From Centrapalus pauciflorus (lineage: Eukaryota; Streptophyta; Magnoliopsida; Asterales; Asteraceae), in the NCBI GenBank assembly GCA_020465985.1, contig JAANYP010000798.1:231501-295500 (forward strand): a DNA stretch of 64,000 bases, given 5' to 3'. The position numbers and the translations under genes were made by a program. Below are positions 11,901 to 23,275 of this stretch, piece after piece (position 1 is the stretch's first letter; every line of letters begins with the position of its first letter). Below the pieces are notes generated by a model. The model ran no database searches. It saw only the letters and a program-made list of their open reading frames with translations, and was not told the DNA's origin.

Positions 11901-12486
11901 TTTCGACTCTCAATATTATATGATTTTTCTGTTCTTTCCATTTTAAGATGTATTTGATGTTGCCATACATCCCCAGAAAGTTTGCATACCTCATTTAGAC
12001 TCAAAGTTTGTATGTCTTGTACATAAAAATTAAGACCGATTGGTCATACATCTAAGTTAGTGACACGTTTGACTTTTTCTTGAATATTTTATTTGCCTTG
12101 AGACTCCTTATATGTATTATGCCTACCAACACATCAAACTAAACTAAAGTTTAACACTTAGAATTTAGTTGCATTATGTGTGAAAGCCTAAACACTTAGA
12201 GTTTGTAACGACTGTGCTAATTTTCGTCACTTTGAACCTATGTTTCTAAGATTTAACTCATTTTCTGATATTCTCTTTTTTGTATTTTTCTGATTTTCTC
12301 TCTTTTTTTTTGTTTTTCATAAAGAATTAGCAATAAAATACAATAACCTACTAACTTACTATAAATAGAAACTTACTAAAAATAGAAACTTACTAAAAAT
12401 AGTAACTATCCTAAATTTGCAGACTTACTATAAAAAGAAAGAAATACTCCTACTATAAAAGTAAATAAAATACTACTAAGGCCAAA

Positions 12487-14481
12487 TTACTCTGGGTTGC
12501 GCATTCCATTTAGTTGAATTAAATATTCAAACCGTGACTTATCAAATGCTTTGGTAAATAAATCTGCATTATTATCTTCTGTTGCCACTTTTACCAATTT
12601 GATTAAGTTCTTTTCAGCACAATCACGAATAAAATGATGCCTAATGCCTATGTGCTTTGTTTTGTTGTGTTTAACTGGATTATTAGTTATAGCAATTGTA
12701 GATTGATTGTCTATCCTAATTGGAGTTTGAGTATAAGCCAAACCGTAATCCCGCAATTGTTGTTGTATCCACAGAACCTGTGAGCAGCAACTACCAGCAG
12801 CAACATACTCGGCCTCGCACGTTGACACGGCTACCGATGTTTGTTTCTTGCATTGCCAGGATACCAATCTCCCTCCTAGAAACTGACAACCTCCAGTCGT
12901 TGATTTGCGCGTCAAGATGCATCCTCCGTAGTCAGAATCCATGAACGCCTCCAACTCTAAATCTCCCTCTGCGTGATACCAAAGTCCTAGCTTCGGTTTC
13001 GACTTGAGGTATCGTAGAATCCGCTTCACAGCTTTCATGTGCATCTCCTTCGGATTAGCTTGAAACCTAGCACAAATACACACAGCAAACATGATGTCAG
13101 GTCTTGAAGCAGTTAAATACATAAGTGATCCAATCATGGCCCGATATAATGTCGGATCCACATCGGTATCACTTTCAGTACCCGGTCCGAGATTATGATT
13201 CACTTGAATCGGCGTGCTGAAACGGGCAGTCAATTTTGTTCCTTCCATCTCGAAACGTTCCAATATGTCATAGACATACTTTGTCTGATGGATAAACATC
13301 CCTTCCTTCTTCTGGTCAACTTGTAACCCTAAAAAGAAATTTAACTCTCCCATAGCACTCATCTCGAATTTTGACTTCATCACCTTCTCGAAATCTTTGC
13401 ACATCTGTTCGTCTGATGATCCAAAAATGATATCATCGACGTACACTTGTACCAAGATAAAATGATCTCCCTTCCTCTTAACAAACAGAGTACTATCTAT
13501 CCTACCCCTTTCAAATCCGTTCTCTAATAAATGGTTGGATAGAGTCTCATACCACGCCCTAGGTGCCTGATGCAATCCATATAGAGCCTTATCTAAGCGA
13601 TATACTCTATCAGGATATTTTGGATCTGTAAATCCGGGCGGTTGTTCTACATACACCAACTCCTTCACTTTCCCATACAGGAAAGCACTCTTAACATCCA
13701 ATTGATATACCTTAAAGCCCTTGAAGGAGGCAAACGCTAGAAACAACCTAATGGCTTCCAGCCTTGCTAGTGGTGCAAATACCTCGTTGTAATCGATTCC
13801 CTCCTCTTGGTTGAAACCCTTTACAACTAGCCTAGCCTTGTTGCGCGTGACTATACCCCGATCATCTCTCTTGCACTTAAAAACCCATTTGGTTCCTATT
13901 GCAACTTCCCCTCGAGGTAATGGAACTAACTCCCACACTTCTAGTTTCCTAAATTGCGAAAGCTCTTCCTGCATCGCTTCAACCCAGGAGTTATCCTTAA
14001 GTGCCATTTGCACATTCTTAGGCTCTACTTGCGATATGAAACATGAATAGAGACAATTGTGATATGCCTCGGAGTCATTTATCATCGACAACAACACAGT
14101 GTTGTTATTTAAACTACTCCTAGTCCTCACACCCTCGTTAGGATTTCCTATGATGCTTTCTATAGGATGGTTCTTGTTAATCCTAGAGGTCTCTATCTCA
14201 TCAATCCTTAGATTATCTCCTAAGTTAGATCCTATCTCACCTAATGGGGGAACATGCTCAGCTTCTACATTTTCCTCCTCGTGGACGTTTTCCTCAGAGT
14301 TGGAACTTGATGCTTGAGTCTGATTCTCAGTGGTAGGTGCTTCTGGATCAGCAACTTCTGGAGATCCATCTACTGTCGCAGTAGGCTCGGATGTGGATTC
14401 AAACGTAGTCCTCGGAAAGATATGGACATCGTCATTCAGATGCAACGTCGCCATGTCCTTTTCGATTGTACCTCCCCCCAA
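12487..14481 (-). CDS. Element B reverse transcriptase / RNase H (open frame)
   Basis: An uninterrupted 664-codon frame with the copia RT (RVT_2) and RNase H. Residues 1-145 are the linker after IN. RT spans about 165-410: WVFKCKRDDRGIVTRNKARL, VYQLDVKSAFLYG (catalytic Asp), YGLHQAPRAW, and YVDD at residues 347-350. RNase H follows with AFMDSDYGG, STCEAEYVAA and RIDNQSTI, then the copia-typical HNKTKHIGIRHHFIRD. It would copy element RNA to DNA and remove the template. Its N-terminus is joined to a truncated integrase by a deletion at about 14465-14480, so the listed start is only where the frame opens. The enzyme part itself looks undamaged. Confidence 0.88.
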   Translation of the reverse strand: MGGGTIEKDMATLHLNDDVHIFPRTTFESTSEPTATVDGSPEVADPEAPTTENQTQASSSNSEENVHEEENVEAEHVPPLGEIGSNLGDNLRIDEIETSRINKNHPIESIIGNPNEGVRTRSSLNNNTVLLSMINDSEAYHNCLYSCFISQVEPKNVQMALKDNSWVEAMQEELSQFRKLEVWELVPLPRGEVAIGTKWVFKCKRDDRGIVTRNKARLVVKGFNQEEGIDYNEVFAPLARLEAIRLFLAFASFKGFKVYQLDVKSAFLYGKVKELVYVEQPPGFTDPKYPDRVYRLDKALYGLHQAPRAWYETLSNHLLENGFERGRIDSTLFVKRKGDHFILVQVYVDDIIFGSSDEQMCKDFEKVMKSKFEMSAMGELNFFLGLQVDQKKEGMFIHQTKYVYDILERFEMEGTKLTARFSTPIQVNHNLGPGTESDTDVDPTLYRAMIGSLMYLTASRPDIMFAVCICARFQANPKEMHMKAVKRILRYLKSKPKLGLWYHAEGDLELEAFMDSDYGGCILTRKSTTGGCQFLGGRLVSWQCKKQTSVAVSTCEAEYVAAGSCCSQVLWIQQQLRDYGLAYTQTPIRIDNQSTIAITNNPVKHNKTKHIGIRHHFIRDCAEKNLIKLVKVATEDNNADLFTKAFDKSRFEYLIQLNGMRNPE

Positions 14482-15491
14482 AACATGGTAGGAAGCTTTG
14501 AATCCGAAAGCATAGTCCTTGCAGCTTCAATCAATGTCCAATTTTTACGTTCGGCCACCCCATTTTGTTGAGGTTCATATGGTGCACTGAATTGATGCAC
14601 GATGCCCTTTGATAGGCAATATACACCAATTACAGTGTTTTTGAACTCTGTTCCATTATCACTACGTAGCCGTTTAACCCTTGTTCCGTAGGAATTCTCC
14701 ACTTGGTCTAAGAACCCGATGAGCTTGGAAGCCGTCTCGTCCTTTGTACCTAAAAAGAAAACCCAAGAAAACCGTGAGTAATCGTCAGTGATAACCAAAC
14801 AAAACCAACTACCTCCTATACTCCTTTTGTTGATTGGACCGAAAAGATCCATGTGCAACAAATCGAATGTTGAGGTTATGGAGTTCTGCGTCTTGGACTT
14901 ATGTGTCTTCTTATGTTGTTTGCCTTTCTTGCACGGTAGACACTTGTCCTCAAACTGAAAGCTCTTCATAGGCACACCTTGCACCAGTCCATTCTTCGTT
15001 ATGTAGTTCATCTTCCTTAGGTGCAAGTGAGCCATGCGTCTGTGCCACAATACTGATTCCGTCTCCGAAGCTTTTGATAGTAAGCAGATCGGACCCATCG
15101 AAGTATCCGGCTTGTTCATATCAAGTATGTACAAGTCGTTCTTCCTTGGAGCCCGCATCAATATCCAATCTTCAGGTATCTTGAATCCCGGTTTTAGCAC
15201 TAACGCTTCAGTGTCAGTGAAAAGCACTGAATTCTTCTTATCACAGATTTGAGATACACTAATGAGATTATGAACCAGTTTATCAACGTGATAAACTTGA
15301 TCCAATGTAATCGTCCCATTAGTGACTTCTCCAGTTCCAGTGATAGTTCCTCCTTTGTTACCGGCGAATGATACAAACCCCTGATTCCCACCCTTGAAGT
15401 CTGTAAGCAGACCTCTTTCCCCCGTCATGTGCCTGGAGCATCCACTGTCGACGAACCATTTGTTGTTTGGACCTGTGGTAATCTCCTGCAC
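14436..15491 (-). pseudogene. Element B protease site and integrase, C-terminus deleted
   Basis: The frame begins near the copia protease active site, KWFVDSGCSRHMTG. It continues through the GAG-pre-integrase zinc motif (WHRRMAHLH, then KCLPCKKGKQ) and the integrase core: HMDLFGPI, RLRSDNGTEF and PQQNGVAERKN, giving the DDE triad. Immediately after LPTMFWGE the sequence jumps at a run of seven G into the RT linker in a different frame, so the integrase C-terminal domain is missing. In-frame stops lie upstream at 15507-15509 (TAA) and 15612 (TGA), separating it from gag. Confidence 0.82.
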
Positions 15492-15611
15492 ATGAAAGAA
15501 AATAGGTTAGTTATCACGGGGAACCCAAGCCATAACTGACTTGGTTATACCATTCTCGTCCACATACTTAAACTCATTCAAATACCCATCTCGCCTTTCA
15601 GGTGACTTGGG

Positions 15612-17260
15612 TCATTGAACAGGAGTTTGTTGTGGTGCCGAGTGATTTAAATTCACTCTCTTCCTTTGAGTAGGCATTTGATGTGGAGCTCTAGAATAAT
15701 TCCTATTATATTGCATTTCTGACTGTGATCCCTGAGCTCTTAGCGGTGCATAATGTCTAACGGGAGTATGTGACCTAACTGGAGTGTGTGACCTGCTAGG
15801 TGTTGTGCTCCTATAGACTTGTTGAGGTGCTGACCTAGATTGATTAACGACACGATTCGGTGAATTTGTCCTAACCACTTCTTTTGGTCCAACCTTTACC
15901 GGTGTTTGTTTCACAACAGGTTCTGGTGCGCCCTGCACAGTTTTCTCGGTACTCTGAGAACTACTCGTGCTCGCCACACTTGTTGAGGGTTTAGGCTGTT
16001 CTGGCTTCACTGTCTTAGGTGTCATATCAACTTTCCTATGTGGACAAGTAGAAGCCACATGCCCCCTCTCGTGACATCTAAAGCATGACATTATGTCTAT
16101 TGGCTTCTTTTGTGAGCCCTTAGACTTAGGTGTCTCACTAGTGTCTTGGTCCTTATGTACATCTATGGCGACTGGCTCATCGTCCTGATCAGCCCAATCA
16201 ATTTTATGTTTTCCTGCAGGTGTTTCACTGGAGGAAGTCACAAATTTGACTTTCTTAATCTTGACGGTTGTGTCAGCCACCTTAGGTGTATTTTCTACTG
16301 TAGGCTCAGATTTAGGTTCAGGTGTGTCCTCTAAGTCTGCTGATTTGTCAGTTTTCTCCTGAGGCTGAGGCACATAGTTTGCATTAAAAGGTGGAGGAAT
16401 TTCATGAAATCCTAGACCTACGGGCTTTTTAGATTGTCTTTGGGCATCTAAAACTTTCCCTAGGTTTAGGCTTGAATTCTTAAACTTTTCTAGCTTACTG
16501 TTTGCCTCTGCTACCTTTACCTTTGTTTCAGCTAGCTCTATGTCTTTGTCTTTAAGGTTTTTGGTCAAGGCCTCTACATGCTCATACATAAGCTCTATCC
16601 TAACACACTGCTCACTCAGTTTGTCTTTTAGAACTATTACGTCTTCATCATCAGCCTTAAGCTTTTCTTTAAGATCTTGCTTAATATCGTTTAGGCTAGC
16701 ATTTTCAATTTTTAAATTCTCATTCTGAGCAGTTATTGTTTTATGCGATTCTAAGACTAGATTTAACCTATCATGAGAAGTAACACACAACACACATAAT
16801 TCATGAAAAAGAGAGTAAGTCAGACTAACCTTTGAGTTATCAGATTCCACGTTGGCCATCTGAGCAGCAAACTCCAGAACTGTCTGATCATTCGTCTTTT
16901 CCACCCACATCGGACTGTTTTCCCTTGTGGTCTGCTCTTCTCCTTCACACCCCGTCTCCGTGACTTCAGCCATAAAAGCCCGAGCATTTGATTCTGGATG
17001 TGAGCTCCAGTCATATGTACCATCTAGCTGTCTGTCTGAAGTGACATTGGATAGTAGACCAGCTAGGTTGGCTTGACCGGCAGATGAACTCGGAAGGTAT
17101 CAATGTTGAGACTGATTCTGATACTGTCCCTAATGCTGACTCTGCCCTTGGTACGTCTCTACCTTTGGCCTCTGACATTCTCTGGCGAAGTGTCCCAGAT
17201 CTTGACAGTTATAGCACTTTACCTTGGACTTATCAAATCCAATCCCTTTGTTGTTCATCG
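15612..17260 (-). pseudogene. Element B gag, C-terminal half with zinc knuckles and coiled coil
   Basis: In the same frame as PR/IN. It starts just after the gag frameshift with a CCHC knuckle, KCYNCQDLGHFARECQ (near 17170-17220). Two in-frame stops (near 17130 and 17100) follow. A long coiled coil covers about 16800-16450 (repeated LK/EN/KL heptads). Then come a charged linker and a second knuckle, CFRCHERGHVASTC (near 16040-16090), and a basic S/T/R/P-rich tail with repeated SHTPVR. Coiled coil plus knuckles is typical of Sirevirus Gag. The frame ends in TGA at 15612. Confidence 0.78.
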
Positions 17261-18382
17261 TCAAATTCCTACCAGTTCTCTTGATGAATCATTAACCCGT
17301 TGGGTTACCATGGCCAGTTGCCATTTGAGGTCCATCTCCTCAAGATCATCAGGGTCGACCTGATAATAGTCCTCATCCCAGAGAGCAGGATCGTTAATCT
17401 TCCCCTGAACACAATTCCCGTACGCGGCCACAAAAGAAGCAAGCAGATAAAAATGTTCTTCCGCTGATTTTGCGCTCATGGGCATCTTCGAATAGCTCTG
17501 AGATGTCGATGCCTGTTGTACTTGAGGCTGCGGTTCTTCCGATCTTCCTAATCCTAAGAACGCGCGATTCAATGTGTCATCAGTCTCTGCTGGTGACGAC
17601 GTTTCTCCGGTGAAAAACGTTGTAGCAGTCTTCAGATCGGCGGTCGCTGAAGGTTTAGTTGACTTTCCAAAATACATTGCTGGATTCTGGACTTGTTCGT
17701 AATCAGTTTCGGCCTTCAGTAGCTCGAAGTGATGTGCCCGCAACGTTCCCACAATATCATCCAGAGATTGAGTATAATACTTGTCTTCATTCAGCTTGAT
17801 CATTGCCACATACATAGCCCATTTGGTTGGTAAGGCGTCAAGAAGCTTGTTGTTCATGTCAGTGTCAGTATACTCAATCCCGTGACTTTCAAGTTCCGTC
17901 AACAGATGATAGAACCGGGTGATTATATCATCCAACTGTTCATCCTTTAACGCCTTGAAGATCGCAAATTGTTGTTTCAACAGCTCTGTACGCTTTCTAC
18001 GAACCCTAGGATTACCCTCACACCTCTTCTCTAGAGACTCCCAAAGTTCCTTCGACGTCTTTTGAGTCCTAAATGTGTGCAGTATATCCTGAGGCAAAGC
18101 CATTCGGATTATCGAGAAAGCTTTGTTTTCGGCTTCATACAATTTCTTATCATCCTCCTTCATCATTTGGTATGATAAGACTTTCTGACGGCCTTCAACT
18201 TCAGAAACTGGTGGAATATATCCTTCGTCGATACACACCCACATGCGCATGTCATTAAAACGCACGAAATCGGTAAACCGATCTTTCCACCAGTAATAAT
18301 CCTCGATTTTCATCAGCTTAGGCGGAGCGTTTGCCTTCCCGACCTCGTGGTCCATTTCCAGGAATTTTTGGAGATTTGACAT
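17261..18382 (-). pseudogene. Element B gag, N-terminal half
   Basis: 373 codons from ATG 18382. It shows the copia gag (UBN2/DUF4219-like) pattern: YYWWKDRFTDFVRFND, MRMWVCIDEG, FRTQKTSKELWESLEKRCEG, then LLKQQFAIFKALKDEQLDDIITRF and NNKLLDALPTKW. It ends in a short out-of-frame tail (SSRELVGI) because of a one-base frameshift near 17300. The zinc knuckle follows immediately in the neighbouring frame. Confidence 0.82.
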
Positions 18383-19029
18383 CTTTGCAAAAGTAATTGA
18401 ATTGAACTCAATTAATTTAATTCGAAACTAATTTGAATTAACTCGTTCGAATCTAGATAGATTCGAATATAATTAGATTCCAATTGATTTGGGATTAAAT
18501 TCGATTAAGTGTTATAATTCAATTAGATTCGAAATTAAGTCAGATTCGAAAAGTCCTCAGATTCGAAGGTCAGAGCAAACTCGAAGACACAGCAGATTCG
18601 ACACCCTTTTCGAAACTAAACTAAACTCGAAATAAACTCGAAAGTAGACTCGAGACCCTATTCGAATGTAGCACAAACTCGAAATAGATTCGAACCCTCT
18701 GTATCAGACTCGAAAGGAGCGGATTTGGTTAGACTCGAAACTAAGCGTAACCCTAATTACCCCTAATAGATTCGAGCGCCGCAAACTCGAAAAACGGCTA
18801 ACACTTTGATTTTTTAACGTTTTACAGATTAAATCAATATTTTTGCAATGAAAAATATTGATTTCGATCAAAAACGTGAAAAACTACAAAGTATTTCCCG
18901 GTTAACTATTTGCTAAGCTCGACGAACACGAAGAACACGATTTTGAGAGTAAAACCGTCCAAAAGCGTCAAGAAACCTAGAATGTATCTAGATGAACACG
19001 AAGAACACCAAGAACACTCCGTAGGCTCT
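18383..19029 (-). other. Element B untranslated leader
   Basis: Lies between the primer-binding site and gag. It holds at least fifteen GATTCGAA/ACTCGAA-type motifs at 18430-18790 and two short repeats around GAACACGAAGAACAC (18920, 18990). No gene seen. Confidence 0.7.
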
Positions 19030-19034
19030 GATAC
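19024..19034 (-). promoter_or_regulatory. Element B primer-binding site, interrupted by element C
   Basis: The minus strand would read TGGTATCAGAGCC (initiator tRNA-Met type) 2-3 bases from the 5' LTR end, but element C is inserted within it. GATAC is duplicated at 19030-19034 and 27918-27922, and the remaining bases of the site lie at 27923-27924. Confidence 0.85.
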
Positions 19035-21071
19035 TGTGGCACCCTTGCCACAACAACCACCAATTACAATGCACCCAGGATTAATCACCAACATACAATA
19101 ACATAATGATCTGATAACCAAAATTAAGTGCGGAAGCATTTAAAACATAATTAAAGTAGTGCAACAAGTGTTAAACACCCTACGGTGCTATAAGGTATCA
19201 AGTCTAAGTCTACACAGCCATACAATTATTACAATCACCCAGAATATTACAACATTGTCTCATAACATAAATTACCGATAAAATAGTGTCGAGTCTCCCA
19301 AATCTTCCAAACGACCTAACTAGAAGGTCCAGCAGTAGATTTTCCTTTGCCTGTAAAAATTACAACAACTAAAACGTAAGCGAATGCTTAGTGAATACAT
19401 AGATTGCACATTTTATAAATTTTTATGAAGCCCAAGGATAACACAGATGACCAACATCGGATATCCTCTTCGTACACAAAGTACGGACCAGAGGCGCAGC
19501 CCCTTCGAGCTCACAGCTCGGCATTTAGACATACCATCTGAGACAAACGTACGATCGGGGATGACATACTGCCTACCGGGCCTAGGAGGGATCAGCTCCA
19601 GGTCATATAGCACAGTAACATCAGAGTAATCGATGCGACCCACCGGTCCATCACTAGATGCACAACAACCGAAAGGACATGCAACAAGTAAGAATGTGCA
19701 TCTAAATCTACGCAAGTTAGTAGAATTCCAAACAATCAATGAAACAACAGGTCTCAGCAGGCAAAGCTTACATAAAACAAATATAAACATGCGAAATCTA
19801 CTGTACTCACAGTGGGTGCGTAATTTATCTTTTAACCGATATTATTTCTCTTCGGGCTTTCAACCGGATCCACCAAGTACCCCACTGTGGGTTAAACAAC
19901 ACCACAAGGGACCTGTTTCATTTCCATATGATAAACATACTATCATTACATGGTCTTTAACAACTTAGCATTAATTTATGCAAATAAAAGTAATACGACA
20001 TTCAGAACCTTCATTCGAAACTCACGATATAAACCATCAATTGGTATGTTATTGTTTCCAATTAACCTTTCATTATATACCTTAATATACTACCAAAAAT
20101 ATCCCAAAAGAGTAATTATTATTCCATAGATTCGATTCCTTTAAAACCCATTCGAATCTGCCCAAAATTTGCTAGTACTCGCCGAGTTCAATATAGGAAC
20201 TCGCCGAGTTCCTGTTAAATTCGAACCATTTCGACTTTAGAGGCTAAACTCGAACCCCATTCGAATCTAGGGGCTAAATTCGAACCTATAATGATAGATT
20301 CGAACCCTTGCTCGAATCTGATGGTTAAACTCGAGTATATACTCGAATCTAGCACAAATTTCGAGTTTGTTCATGCATTTCGACTCTGTTCTTGACATAT
20401 TCGAGTCTGTTCATCATTTCAACTTAAATCCTTCATTTCTAAGGCTAAAATCACTAATATATCATGTATAATACCTAGTTACGATTCTACTATGCATATA
20501 TTATCATATTCCAGCAACATTTCAAGCAAAACAAGCTCAAATTCGCACAAAACAACAGATTCGAATTCTAGTTAACTTCAAAACCGAAACTATAAACTTA
20601 AAAGATTCGATTCTTACCTCAATTCGTATGAAATCAGAAATCTGTTTGTAGATTGTTGTTGTATTCCTCGATACCTTTCCGTTGACGTATAATTCTCGAT
20701 AATCTGACGGTCGGTTTGCGAGATAACTTAGAGAGATGTAGAGAGAACTTCTAGAGAGAGAGAGTAGAAAGAGAGAGTAAAATGGAAAAATGAAGCCTTT
20801 TGCCCTTTTTATTCAACTTTCATCATTTTTGCACATTTCACCCCTCGACCTAACCGGTTCCATAAAATAATGTTTTAATCTTAGAATTATCATAAATAAC
20901 TTTTAAATTCATAATACTCCACAAAATTGATTCTGAGTTCAATTTTCTTAAAAGTAGCAACAAACTTGCTAAATATCCAAAATACATAATAATCGCCCAA
21001 ATTCAACTTAATTATATAACTTTTCCACTTAATTAACCAAAATACATCAAAATAAATCCGAGGATGTTACA
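19035..21071 (-). repeat. Element C 3' LTR
   Basis: 2,037 bp; plus-strand edge TGTGGCACCC, other edge ATGTTACA. The putative polypurine region (purine-rich on the minus strand) is at 21072-21095. Carries TTCGAATCT-type motifs at 20130-20415. Confidence 0.93.
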
Positions 21072-21107
21072 GCATGGGCTCCACCACGCTCAACTTCGTC
21101 CTCGAAG

Positions 21108-23275
21108 TTACTCGGATTCAAACAGTTTCGGATATTTTCTTAACATTTCCGACTTAGTTTCCCATGTATGATTTGCTCCTTTATGATGCTTCCAACGTAT
21201 AAGCACCATCTCTATCTCCTTGCTCCTCAACTTCTTCATCTTAGTATCCAATACACATTCCGGCTCCTCCACATATCGAAGCCTTTCATCCACTTGCAGC
21301 TCTGTGTGATCTGCCCAATCCTCATTTCCAGTGTTAAACGATTTTCGGAGATTCCCAACGTGAAATACTGGATGTACGCCCGACATCCCTTCAGGCAATT
21401 CTAATCGATAAGACTGATTTCCAACTTTTTCAACAATCTTAAAGGGTCCGACAAATCTCGGAGCCAATTTGCCCCTCTTAACAAAACGAGTAACACCCCT
21501 CATGGGTGATACTTTCAAGTAGACCCAGTCATTCACTTCAAAATTGATCGGCTTGTGCCTCCGATCATAGTAACTTTTCTGACGATCCTGGGCCGCTTTC
21601 ATGTTCTGCCTAATCAACTGTATCTTCTCGTTTGTTTCTTGAAGCAAGGCCGGCCCAGCGATTGGTGTTTCACCCGTTTCTCTCCAACATGTAGGAGTCC
21701 TACATTTCCTTCCATACAAAGCCTCGAACGGCGCTTTCTTGATTGTCGCATGATAGCTATTATTGTACGAAAACTCTATCAGTGGCAAATGATCATCCCA
21801 GTTGCCACCGAGATCTAACACACAAGCTCTCATCATATCTTCCAAAGTAAGGATCGTTCGTTCACTTTGGCCATCGGTTTGCGGACGATAGGCCGTACTC
21901 ATTGCGATTCTCGTTCCTAACCCTTCTTGCAGTGCCGACCAAAAATTCGAAGTAAACCGGCTATCCCGATCCGATACAATAGACTTAGGCACTCCATGCC
22001 TAGAAACAATCTCGTTCATATAAATTTGAGCTAATTTCTCCAGCGAATAACTTTCACGAATTGGTATGAAGTGAGCCGACTTTGTTAACCAATCCACGAT
22101 TACCCACACTGCATCATGTTGACGCCTAGTCTTCGGCAATTTAGTAACAAAGTCCATCGTGATGTGTTCCCACTTCCATTCCGGAATGGGAAGCGGCTGC
22201 ATACTACCGTACGGTTGTTGATGTTCGGCCTTTACCAACCGGCAAGTCCTACATCGTTCAACATACTGGCCGATATCCTTCTTCAATCCCAGCCACCAAA
22301 AGTCTGCCTTTAAGTCGTTGTACATCTTTGTGCTCCCGGGATGTACAGAAAATTTAGATTGATGCGCTTCTTCAACGATAACATTTCTCATACCACCATA
22401 CTTCGGCACCCAAATCCTTCCGTATACACCTTTTAATCCAGACTCGCTAGTTTCCATATTCTTAATCTGTACTCTAATATCCTCAGCACCGACATTTTCT
22501 TCTTTCAAAGCTTCTAGTTGGGCAGCTTTGACATCGTTAATGATCGTGGAACTTAGTATAGTGGACGTCATCATATAACAGAAATCCTTAGCATAAGCTT
22601 TCCGGCTCAAGGCATCGGCTACTACATTAGCCTTCCCGGGATGATAAAGTATCTCACAATCGTAGTCTTTAATAAGCTCCATAGACCTACGCTGTCTCAT
22701 ATTAAGTTCCTTCTGGCTAAAAATGTACTTTAAGCTCTTATGGTCCGTGTAAAGTTGACACTTAGTACCGTACAGGTAATGCCTCCATAATTTCAATGCA
22801 AACGTTACCGCAGTCAACTCGAGATCATGAGTCGAATAATTCTTCTCATGCTGCTTCAACTGTCTTGAAGCATACGCTATAACCTTCCCACGCTGCATCA
22901 ATACAGCGCCTAACCCTAACCTCGAAGCATCGGTATACACCACAAAATCGTCATTGCCTTCCGGTAAGGCAAGTATCGGAGCCTCGCTTAACGCTTTCTT
23001 CAGGACCTCAAATGCTTCCTGTTGCACAGTTTCCCATATAAACGGTGCATTCTTCTTTGTTAATGCAGTTAAAGGAACTGCAATTTTAGAAAAGTCCTTT
23101 ATGAATCTCCGTTAGTATCCTGCCAACCCCAGAAAACTTCTAACCTCAGTAGCTGAACATGGCGGCTCCCAGTTCTTTATTGCTTCAACTTTAGCCGGAT
23201 CTACCGAAATCCCAGCTCCAGAAATTACATGTCCTAGAAACTGTATCTGTTGTAGCCAAAACTCGCACTTTGAGA
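21108..23275 (-). pseudogene. Element C RNase H, integrase and chromodomain-like tail
   Basis: This frame continues the gag-pol ORF after a one-base deletion near 23275. A TAA at about 23113-23115 interrupts the RT connection region, where YYRRF is expected. Downstream to 21108 it is open: RNase H (VYTDASRLGLGAVL, THDLELTAVTFAL, YTDHKSLKYIF, VVADALSRK), integrase zinc domain (HPGSTKMYNDL, RCRTCRLVKAEHQ), core triad in ITMDFVTKLP, IVSDRDSRFTS and TDGQSERTI, then GPFKIVEKVG. The C-terminal RWKHHKGANHTWE segment resembles a chromodomain, which in chromoviruses is thought to guide integration into heterochromatin. Confidence 0.87.

Larger units (their letters stand above)
10300..12486 (-). other. 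Element B spacer between pol and the 3' ORF
   Basis: About 2.2 kb without a credible ORF. It contains many TTCGAATCT-type motifs (10425-11080), a 48-bp tandem repeat (10423), an AAAAT-rich run (11260-11340) and three copies of an ACAGGTCTGTA-centred unit (11726-11900). It may act as leader for the downstream ORF; this is inference. Confidence 0.6.

Noticed and set aside
15490..15560. Possible small intron between copia gag and pol (CTAAC, then TTTCATGTGCAG)
   Set aside because: Candidate donors give introns of about 38-65 nt and the best one breaks the PR frame. Ordinary nonsense mutations at 15507 and 15612 explain it better.
19413..19790. 125-codon ORF in element C LTR, also at 26260-26637
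   Set aside because: Aligning it with the E and F LTRs shows indels that break the frame while DNA outside the frame is equally conserved, so coding is not supported, unlike the short tail downstream.
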